A stretch of 64,000 nt of DNA, taken from NCBI RefSeq assembly GCF_002014765.1, contig NZ_MUYT01000004.1, forward strand, positions 496,001-560,000. Reading direction: 5' to 3'. Source of the DNA: Lwoffella lincolnii. GTDB lineage: Bacteria > Pseudomonadota > Gammaproteobacteria > Pseudomonadales > Moraxellaceae. The notes under the pieces are model-generated. The model was not told the DNA's origin. It was given only the letters and a program-made list of their open reading frames with translations, and ran no database searches. Both the position numbers and the translations under genes were made by a program. Positions 41,367 through 47,614 of the stretch are shown here, in pieces; position 1 is the stretch's first letter; every line of letters begins with the position of its first letter.

Positions 41367-42662
41367 ATGCCCCCATTACCCCCATCTGAGACCGTCAGCC
41401 ACATTAGCCACGCTCTAAACAACCCTACCTTAGCCATGGATGTCATCTGTGCCACAAGTTTGCCAACAGTTTGGGTAGGACATGAGCAGGCTTTGCAAGA
41501 CTTACTTGCTAAACTTATTCATGTGAGTATGGTGGCACTGGATACCGAATTCATCAAACGAGACACTTACTATCCGATATTGGCATTGCTACAAATCAAC
41601 ACAGGGAAGCGGATTTATCTGATTGATGCTCTAAAGTTTGATGACCTAATGCCACTTTGGCAAGCATTGATGGCATGTCCACTGATGATTTGGCATGCGT
41701 GTGGCGAAGATTTGGCCATCTTTTATCTGCTGGCAGATTGCCCTGTGTTAACCAATGTCTTTGATACGCAAATTGCTTTGGGGTTTTTGACCCAACAGCT
41801 AAAAATGGGGTATCAAAAAGCAATTGCTACCGAGCTTGGGGTGGACATTGACAAGGGCGAAAGTCAATCTAATTGGCTACACCGTCCTTTATCTGATGCC
41901 CAAATAAACTATGCCACTGATGATGTGCGTTATCTATTGCCATTATTTGCGGTCATCTGTCGACAACTAAACGATAAAGGCTTGATTGACATGGTCATCG
42001 AAGACTGCCAGCTTTATGCCCAAGAAGTCTATGATGCTCAAAATATGGAAGATGACCTGCTGTATCTGTCAGCGGCAGATTATCGTTATGATGGGGTGCA
42101 ATTGGCATTTTTGCAAAGTTTGTTGGTATGGCGAGAAGAGCTGGCACGGCAGACCAATCAACCACGCCCCTTTATCATTCGCAAGCAAGGCATTGCTGAA
42201 TTGGTAGAGCTATTACCAAGCACTCACAAACAATTATACCGCCAAACCAGTTTGCACCGACACATCATCGAGCAATATGGCTCAGAAATTATTAAGCTTG
42301 TGCATACTGCCAAACAATTGCCTGCCAGCAAATACCCCGCCCCCACGATACCACCTTACCGAAGTAAGGACAAAACCCTAAAAAATCAGTTAAATTCCAT
42401 TTTGCAGGATTATCACACAAAAACGGGCATTCCCACCACCATACTATTAAAGAAAAAATGGCTCACAGAACTGCTTGAGCTGGTGGCATTAGAAATCATT
42501 GATGATGGTACTGGCATGACAGGCAATGAAGTCAGCCAATTACCATTGGGATTGCAAGGCTGGCGATTGTCATTAGTTACCAATCATATATTACCTGTGC
42601 TATTTTCACATAAAGCACACATTCAAGAAGCCATGGGCTTACAACACCCTAAGCATGCTTGA
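41367..42662 (+). CDS. rnd: Ribonuclease D
   Basis: 3'-5' exoribonuclease involved in tRNA 3' maturation. The DEDDy catalytic set is visible: ALDTEF (D59, E61), HACGED (D115) and YATDDVRYL (Y182, D186). An HRDC-type domain follows (about 225-300, AFLQSLLVWREELARQTN, RPFIIRKQGIAELVELLP). A longer 431-residue protein than E. coli RNase D (375), with about 50 extra N-terminal residues. Start ATG 41367; the nearest GGAG is further away than ideal. Close to ycgL, as in Pseudomonas, though separated by a membrane-protein gene. Confidence 0.94.
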   Translation: MPPLPPSETVSHISHALNNPTLAMDVICATSLPTVWVGHEQALQDLLAKLIHVSMVALDTEFIKRDTYYPILALLQINTGKRIYLIDALKFDDLMPLWQALMACPLMIWHACGEDLAIFYLLADCPVLTNVFDTQIALGFLTQQLKMGYQKAIATELGVDIDKGESQSNWLHRPLSDAQINYATDDVRYLLPLFAVICRQLNDKGLIDMVIEDCQLYAQEVYDAQNMEDDLLYLSAADYRYDGVQLAFLQSLLVWREELARQTNQPRPFIIRKQGIAELVELLPSTHKQLYRQTSLHRHIIEQYGSEIIKLVHTAKQLPASKYPAPTIPPYRSKDKTLKNQLNSILQDYHTKTGIPTTILLKKKWLTELLELVALEIIDDGTGMTGNEVSQLPLGLQGWRLSLVTNHILPVLFSHKAHIQEAMGLQHPKHA

Positions 42663-42728
42663 TGGGGGGTAGGTTGTGTATTTATTGAAGGTGTCTTATT
42701 TATGGCGTCTTACTTAATTTAGGGTATC

Positions 42729-43259
42729 TTAATGGTTGGCATCGTAATTGGTATTCTCAAAATCGTCTGATAAATCGGTATTATCAAAGTCATCTAATTG
42801 TTCAGCCACTCGGCGTTTTTTGTCTTCGTACAAGGCTTGTTCAATGGCGGTACGGATAAGTTGCCACAAAAACCCCAAAAATAAACCCACCACAATCACC
42901 ACCATGATGGGTAATAAGCTGGTTAATGCTGTGGTGTGGTCTTTGGTCAACAGCCCATATACCACGCCAATACTGGCAGGAGCAAGCTCAACTGAATCAC
43001 CAGCGGCTGTCCCAGGGGTTAATAATACCGCCAATAACACCACCCAGCTCATGCCACCAATCGGCTTAGGCAACGCTCTTACCACCAAAATCCATAATAA
43101 CAACACCAAAACACTGCCACCAACATACGCATATAGTGGCAATTGTTCTGCTGGCACTTCCTTAACAAAATCACTCCACCAAAACACAAAACGACTGACC
43201 CAGTTGCTGATGTCATCTAACGGTAAATTCAGTATGAAGTCTTTTAACCAATCCATCAT
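42729..43259 (-). CDS. Conserved inner-membrane protein of unknown function
   Basis: A 176-residue protein with an amphipathic N-terminus (MMDWLKDFILNLPLDDISNW), three hydrophobic segments (about 42-62, 70-88 and 115-138) and an acidic C-terminal tail (DDFDNTDLSDDFENTNYD). I do not recognise a functional family. Start taken at the paired ATGs 43254-43259, preceded by GGA; an ATG at 43283 is open but has no ribosome binding site. It lies between rnd (convergent) and ycgL (same strand, 63 bases upstream), so co-transcription with ycgL is plausible. Confidence 0.7.
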   Translation of the reverse strand: MMDWLKDFILNLPLDDISNWVSRFVFWWSDFVKEVPAEQLPLYAYVGGSVLVLLLWILVVRALPKPIGGMSWVVLLAVLLTPGTAAGDSVELAPASIGVVYGLLTKDHTTALTSLLPIMVVIVVGLFLGFLWQLIRTAIEQALYEDKKRRVAEQLDDFDNTDLSDDFENTNYDANH

Positions 43260-43322
43260 ATGTCCAATCTTCAACCTAGGCATGTCAATAGGGTAAAGTC
43301 AGATTTTAACATGCCCTGCCCA

Positions 43323-43643
43323 TCAGTCATAGCGTTTATCTTGCATTTGCTTGGTACGATTTTTGGCGGTTTTAGTCAATATGTCTGTTGGTGGCATCTG
43401 CACATAATAGCCTTGTGATGCCAGCTTATCCAATACGTCAGCTTTATCTGCCCGAGCCAATTTATCGGTTTTGCCCAAATCTAGGTGCATCACAAACTCA
43501 CTGCACCCCAAATTTGTCCGAAACGCCTTGGGCAACACGCCCAACCAATCGGTTAACGTCTCGATGTCGTCAGGATAATTGGGGCGAGCAACATAGACAT
43601 ACAAATCTTCATATTTGGGGAATTTATAGATATCGCAGTGCAT
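43323..43643 (-). CDS. ycgL: YcgL domain-containing protein
   Basis: Small protein of the YcgL family (function unknown), recognisable from CDIYKFPKYEDLYVYVAR at the N-terminus, LGKTDKLARADKADVLDKLASQGYYVQMPP in the middle and a basic C-terminus. Length 106 residues is within the family range. In Pseudomonas this gene stands next to rnd, as it nearly does here. AAGGTAA lies about 12 bases before the ATG. Divergent from the glycine riboswitch and gcvT. Confidence 0.87.
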   Translation of the reverse strand: MHCDIYKFPKYEDLYVYVARPNYPDDIETLTDWLGVLPKAFRTNLGCSEFVMHLDLGKTDKLARADKADVLDKLASQGYYVQMPPTDILTKTAKNRTKQMQDKRYD

Positions 43644-43711
43644 GGGGTTATTTTACCTTACTTAACTGTGGCTAAAAATGTGTCTGAAAATGTATCTTGT
43701 GATGATTTGCC

Positions 43712-43740
43712 TTGTAATTTTGCCAGAAATTTTTCATAAT
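43712..43740 (+). promoter_or_regulatory. Promoter for the gcvT riboswitch transcript
   Basis: TTGTAA (43712-43717) and CATAAT (43735-43740) with exactly 17 bases between them fit a sigma-70 promoter. The predicted start, about 43747, falls right at the first base of the first glycine aptamer, which makes the assignment convincing. Confidence 0.72.
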
Positions 43741-43748
43741 GAAAGCAT

Positions 43749-44107
43749 GTTTCAGGAGACGGCATAGTATAGCATCTATCTTGGGTACTGTTATCTTAGA
43801 TATGTTTATCTTGGTGCTGTTGTCATGCACAAAATACTTTTATACTTTTGCCACCGAAGGCGTATGCACCCTGCCAATCGCTCAGGTAAAAGGACTGAAA
43901 CACTCACACCCGTTTTGATGTGTCATATTGACTTATTGACTTAAAGCATGGTCATATTAACAAAAAGGTCGTGAAAAATCTGGAGAGCATGGCAAGCTGA
44001 TAAGTTATCATGTCATATTGCCATCACCGAAGGGGAGAAAACAGCCAATCGGTTGGAGACATTCAACCATCATTGTCTGTTGAAAATCTCAGGTAAAACG
44101 GACAGAT
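43749..44107 (+). promoter_or_regulatory. Tandem glycine riboswitch upstream of gcvT
   Basis: Two glycine aptamers can be traced by eye. Aptamer 1 (43749-43901) is closed by GTTTCAG/CTGAAAC and contains GGAGAC, CACCGAAGG and CTCAGGTAAAAGGAC. Aptamer 2 (about 43978-44107) is closed by ATCTG/CAGAT and contains GGAGAGC, CACCGAAGGGG and CTCAGGTAAAACGGAC. These are the conserved glycine-aptamer blocks. The linker of about 76 bases is much longer than the short linkers usual in this class, and aptamer 1 has an enlarged internal arm. Downstream, GGGGTAAA (44108 onward) could pair with TTTACCCT near 44221, next to the gcvT ribosome binding site, hinting at translational control. Confidence 0.88.
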
Positions 44108-44244
44108 GGGGTAAAAATCAACGCCAAATCAGCTCATCACTCAGATAACAGCGTATTTCGATGCTTTGATTGTTTATTATGATGGTTGATTGCCTTCAAC
44201 GTTTATGTTAACGGTTTGCTTTACCCTATTTGCTAAGGATTTTT

Positions 44245-45402
44245 ATGACTGATTCACAACGCACTCCTTTTTATCAATCTCACCTGGATAACAACGGCAA
44301 AATCGTGGATTTTTCTGGTTGGGAGTTGCCCATTCATTACGGTTCACAGTTAGAAGAACATGATGCTGTCCGCACTGATGCAGGCATGTTTGATGTGTCG
44401 CACATGGTGGTCAGTGATGTGCAAGGCAAAGATGCCAAGGCATGGCTACAAAAGCTGCTCGCCAATGATGTTGCTAAGTTAAAGTTTGTTGGCAAAGCCT
44501 TATATTCTGGCATGCTTAACGAACAAGGTGGGGTGATTGATGACTTGATTGTCTACCGCATGAACGAAGATGAAACCCAATATCGCATTGTCTCCAATGC
44601 TGCCACTCGTGATAAAGATTTGGCACACTTCATCAGTGTTGCCCATGACTTTGATGTCGTCATCACCGAACGCCCAGAGCTTGCCATGCTCGCTGTGCAA
44701 GGACCTAACGCCATCGCCAAACTCAAACAAGCCAAACCAAGCTGGGCAGGTGTTTTAGATGGTTTAAAGCCGTTTGTTGGGGCAGATTTAACCAACATTG
44801 AAGGGGCAGATTGGTTTGTTGCTCGCACAGGCTACACAGGGGAAGATGGCGTGGAAGTGATTTTGCCTGGTGATGACGCATCAGCATTTTTTACCGATTT
44901 GCTTCAAGTGGGCATCAAACCTGCAGGTTTGGGAGCAAGGGATACCTTACGCATGGAAGCTGGCATGAACCTATACGGTCATGATATGGACGAGTCCATC
45001 AGCCCTTATGAATGCAATATGGGCTGGACGCTGTCTTTTAAAACCAAGGAAGCAGAAGATGAACGTGATTTTATCGGTCGTGATGCTCTGATTGCCAAGC
45101 GTGATATGTCCAAGGCTGATGGCACTGCCATGAAGCAAGTCGGCTTATTACTAGAAGGTAAAGGCGTGTTGCGTGAGGGCATGCCAGTCTTTATCAATCA
45201 AGATTTTAGTGAACAAACAGGCATCATCACCAGTGGCACATTTTCTCCAACCCTTAAGCAATCGATTGCCATCGCCCGTGTGCCTGATAGCGTGACTGAA
45301 GGTGATGTGATGTTGGTGGATTTGCGTGGTAAAGGCAAGTTCTCTGAAGTCAAAGTCATCAAACTGCCATTTGTCAGAAATGGCAAAAAGCAATTTGATT
45401 GA
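44245..45402 (+). CDS. gcvT: Glycine cleavage system T protein (aminomethyltransferase)
   Basis: Transfers the methylene group from the H-protein arm to tetrahydrofolate, releasing ammonia. Family blocks: FSGWELPIHYGSQLEEHDAVR, AGMFDVSHM, GVIDDLIVYR, GYTGEDGVEV, GARDTLRMEAGMNLYGHDM and the C-terminal GTFSPTLKQSIAIARV. An ATG at 44245 with AAGGA six bases upstream gives 385 residues; a TTG 15 bases earlier was rejected. First gene after the glycine riboswitch, so glycine should induce it. gcvH and gcvP follow but not contiguously. Confidence 0.97.
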   Translation: MTDSQRTPFYQSHLDNNGKIVDFSGWELPIHYGSQLEEHDAVRTDAGMFDVSHMVVSDVQGKDAKAWLQKLLANDVAKLKFVGKALYSGMLNEQGGVIDDLIVYRMNEDETQYRIVSNAATRDKDLAHFISVAHDFDVVITERPELAMLAVQGPNAIAKLKQAKPSWAGVLDGLKPFVGADLTNIEGADWFVARTGYTGEDGVEVILPGDDASAFFTDLLQVGIKPAGLGARDTLRMEAGMNLYGHDMDESISPYECNMGWTLSFKTKEAEDERDFIGRDALIAKRDMSKADGTAMKQVGLLLEGKGVLREGMPVFINQDFSEQTGIITSGTFSPTLKQSIAIARVPDSVTEGDVMLVDLRGKGKFSEVKVIKLPFVRNGKKQFD

Positions 45403-45421
45403 TTGTACACCGAAAAACTGA

Positions 45422-45446
45422 CCAAAAGCATCAAAGGTGCTTTTGG
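45422..45446 (+). terminator. Hairpin after gcvT
   Basis: CCAAAAGCA (45422-45430) pairs with TGCTTTTGG (45438-45446) over a 7-base loop, 20 bases after the gcvT stop. The following sequence (GTCTTTATGTTCGTTTT) has only a weak T-tract, so it may be an attenuator or processing site rather than a full terminator. Confidence 0.5.
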
Positions 45447-45487
45447 GTCTTTATGTTCGTTTTATTATGTTTAGGAATTGAAATAAT

Positions 45488-45604
45488 ATGAAATATCTAT
45501 GTACAGGTTTGGTTATTTTATTATTGGTAGGCTGTGATGCCAAAGACACATGCTTAGATTATGGCGGTCATTATGATGAAGCAAACAAACAATGCGTCTA
45601 TTAA
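45488..45604 (+). CDS. Very small lipoprotein (38 residues) between gcvT and gcvH
   Basis: ATG at 45488 opens a frame ending at TAA 45602-45604. The product has a lysine, a hydrophobic run (LCTGLVILLLVG) and a lipobox LVGC with the cysteine at residue 16, followed by the 22-residue mature part, which includes DTCLDYGGHYDEA and ends in QCVY. The CLDxGGxxxxxxxxC pattern recurs in other small bacterial lipoproteins and may form a disulfide. AGGA is 11-12 bases before the ATG. Function unknown. It lies between two glycine cleavage genes and may be read from the gcvT transcript. Confidence 0.7.
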   Translation: MKYLCTGLVILLLVGCDAKDTCLDYGGHYDEANKQCVY

Positions 45605-45699
45605 TAGCTTGACCAATCGTTGTACGCCGTACACCGCTTTTAAGTACACCCTTTAACCCATTAACCCCCATTTATTCACCAAACTCACAGGAGAAAACC

Positions 45700-46083
45700 A
45701 TGAGTAACATTCCAGCTGAACTAAAATATGTCGCCAGTCATGAATGGCTACGCCAAGAAGATGACGGTACGATTACTGTTGGCATTACCGAACACGCTCA
45801 AGATTTGCTCGGTGATATTGTCTATGTGGAATTGCCAGAAGTGGGCGAAAATGTCTCTGCTGACGATGAAATTGCCGTTGTCGAATCAGTCAAAGCGGCA
45901 TCTGATGTTTATGCCCCCATCTCTGGTGAAATCGTTGCCATCAACGAAGAGCTAGAAGACGCACCAGAAACCATCAACACAGACCCATATGGTGATGGTT
46001 GGTTTTTTCGCATCAAACCTGACAATGCTGAAGACTTTGATGGCTTATTAAGTGCTGACGACTATAAAAACGAGTTGTCATAA
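45700..46083 (+). CDS. gcvH: Glycine cleavage system H protein
   Basis: Lipoyl carrier protein that shuttles the aminomethyl intermediate between P, T and L proteins. The lipoylated lysine is K65 in AVVESVKAASDVYAP, after HEWLRQEDDGTITVGIT and LGDIVYVELPEVG. Length 127 residues is normal. A strong AGGAG lies before the ATG. It is nearly 300 bases after gcvT, with a small lipoprotein gene between, and is followed by a TnpB remnant rather than gcvP. Confidence 0.97.
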   Translation: MSNIPAELKYVASHEWLRQEDDGTITVGITEHAQDLLGDIVYVELPEVGENVSADDEIAVVESVKAASDVYAPISGEIVAINEELEDAPETINTDPYGDGWFFRIKPDNAEDFDGLLSADDYKNELS

Positions 46084-46186
46084 TTAAAGTCATCATGGCT
46101 AAAAAATAGTTAAACAGTGGTTAAATAGTGGTTGGGCAATCATTGAACAATCATTAAGCAGTGGTATCTGACAAGCCATCTGTTTG

Positions 46187-46224
46187 TTTTAGCCCTTTGT
46201 GTCGGCGACAGCAAAGGGCTAAAA
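46187..46224. repeat. Long palindrome between gcvH and the TnpB remnant
   Basis: TTTTAGCCCTTTG (46187-46199) pairs perfectly with CAAAGGGCTAAAA (46212-46224). Inside, TGTC/GACA adds four more pairs around a GGC loop with one bulged base. Neither strand has a T-tract after the stem, so it is not a standard terminator. It may be a folding arrest signal for gcvTH mRNA 3' ends or a remnant of an IS200/IS605-type end hairpin belonging to the neighbouring TnpB fragment. Confidence 0.7.
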
Positions 46225-46248
46225 ATAGCCATTTAAAATCCAGCTCAT

Positions 46249-46528
46249 AAAATCCAGCTAAGCCGTGCCATCTCTGGCTTGGGCTGTTATGAATTTAAAC
46301 GCCAACTCATCTATAAGGCTAAGCAATGGGACAACACAATTAAAGAGTTGGACGGGTTTTATCCAAGTTCTAAGACTTGCCACGCTTGCAATGATAAGTT
46401 AGATAAATTACCTTTAAATGAAACTGAGAAACTGACAATGGCAAAATTGTGGAAAAACTCATGACACAGACATTAATGCCAGTCTCAATATTTTAAACAA
46501 CGCAATAAAAGTGTTAACTTTTACCTAA
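46249..46528 (+). pseudogene. C-terminal remnant of an IS200/IS605-family TnpB (OrfB) gene
   Basis: The frame from about 46249 reads LSRAISGLGCYEFKRQ, YKAKQWDN, ELDGFYPSSKTCHACNDKL and then ends at a stop; the TnpB RuvC/zinc-ribbon C-terminus is unmistakable. A frameshift near 46447 moves the continuation, CGKTHDTDINASLNIL, into another frame, ending at TAA 46526. The first cysteine of the second zinc knuckle is also lost (Met-Ala where Cys-Pro is expected). The N-terminal two thirds are absent. It is a decayed fragment and not a working gene. A 14-bp tandem duplication (TAAAATCCAGCTCA, 46234-46261) overlaps its left edge. Confidence 0.85.
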
Positions 46529-46643
46529 AAAAGTTTGTCGGTGAGTTCCACCGTGTCAGTCTATGGCGCTTATGTAAGACTTATGTGTAATCACAAAGTC
46601 AATCACCAATCAATGCCACTTTTAATGCCACTTTAGGAACGAC

Positions 46644-46676
46644 TTAGAAACAGATTAGAAACAGATTAGAAACAGA
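46644..46676. repeat. 11-bp tandem repeat upstream of the nitroreductase gene, 3 copies
   Basis: TTAGAAACAGA is repeated three times without mismatch, 24 bases before the nitroreductase ATG. With the TnpB remnant and palindrome it fills the 617-base gap between gcvH and the nitroreductase gene. Confidence 0.9.
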
Positions 46677-46700
46677 TTATAAACAAGTTAGGAAGGACAC

Positions 46701-47471
46701 ATGGCAAATAACAATAAAGAAAACAGCATCAAAGAAAACACCATCGCCACACCCAACCACACGCCTCATCTTGATGCGTTTAAATCAGTGGTCAGCTCAA
46801 GACGGTCAGTACGCATCTTTACTGACACACCCATTTCTGATGAGGTGTTAGATGATTGTCTGCGTTTGGCAATGCTTGCCCCCAACTCAAGCAATCTGCA
46901 ACCTTGGGAATTTTATGTCATTGAGTCAATACAGAAACGCCAACGAGCCAATCAACTCTGTATGAATCAAAATGCCGCCAAAACTGCCAATAAACTCATT
47001 GCCATTGTCGCTAATACCCACACATGGCGTCAGCATGCCAAGCAAATCATTGAGCAATACCCCAGTAAGCCTGTTCCCAAGCTTGTCAAAGATTACTATG
47101 GCAAGCTTATCCCTGTGGCGTTCACCACAGGTCCTGCCAATGTGCTGACTCCGATAAAAAAAGCCGTCATCAAAGGACATCGTGCTTTTAAAGGTCCCAT
47201 AAAAACGCCCATTTATGATGAAAGACAACGCAAGGAGTGGGCAGTGAATAATGCGTATTTGGCAGCTCAAAATCTGATGCTTGCGTTGCGGGCTTATGGC
47301 TTTGACAGCTGTGCCATGGGTGGCTTTGATGAACCAGCGATGAAAAAATTGTTAGGATTGAATGAACATCAACACATTGCCATGATGCTAGGGGCAGGTG
47401 AACGAAGTGAGAAAGGCATCTATGGCGAGCAGTTCCGTTTTGATGAACGTCGTTTTGTGCATAGAGTATGA
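46701..47471 (+). CDS. Nitroreductase family protein
   Basis: FMN-dependent oxidoreductase of the nitroreductase superfamily. SVVSSRRSVRIFTDTPISDEVL is the characteristic FMN-binding N-terminus (Arg-Arg-Ser-x-Arg), followed by LAPNSSNLQPWEFYVI, NNAYLAAQNLMLALRAYGFDSCAMGGF and a C-terminal IAMMLGAGERSEKGIYG with RFDERRF. About 256 residues. A GGAAGGA ribosome binding site precedes the ATG. Substrate unknown. Placed between gcvH and gcvP on the same strand, so it may share their transcript. Confidence 0.9.
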   Translation: MANNNKENSIKENTIATPNHTPHLDAFKSVVSSRRSVRIFTDTPISDEVLDDCLRLAMLAPNSSNLQPWEFYVIESIQKRQRANQLCMNQNAAKTANKLIAIVANTHTWRQHAKQIIEQYPSKPVPKLVKDYYGKLIPVAFTTGPANVLTPIKKAVIKGHRAFKGPIKTPIYDERQRKEWAVNNAYLAAQNLMLALRAYGFDSCAMGGFDEPAMKKLLGLNEHQHIAMMLGAGERSEKGIYGEQFRFDERRFVHRV

Positions 47472-47614
47472 TGCTTTAAACTTAAACTTAAACTTAAACC
47501 AATCATCTATTGACCACCGTTTTGCCATTGTCAATCAGTCATCAGACAATCAGTAATAAATCAATCAGCCATAATCAACAATCAACTAAGCCAACACCAC
47601 ATAAGGAATGTCAT

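Noticed and set aside
46187..46224. Palindrome after gcvH as a Rho-independent terminator
   Set aside because: No T-tract follows the stem on either strand; kept only as a palindrome of uncertain role.
46279..46464. Small intact protein gene (about 61 residues) between gcvH and the nitroreductase gene
   Set aside because: It is an internal piece of a frameshifted TnpB C-terminus; the continuation lies in another frame.
47510..47614. N-terminal extension of GcvP from a TTG
   Set aside because: No similarity to the family, and an ATG with AAGGA at 47615 gives the standard length.
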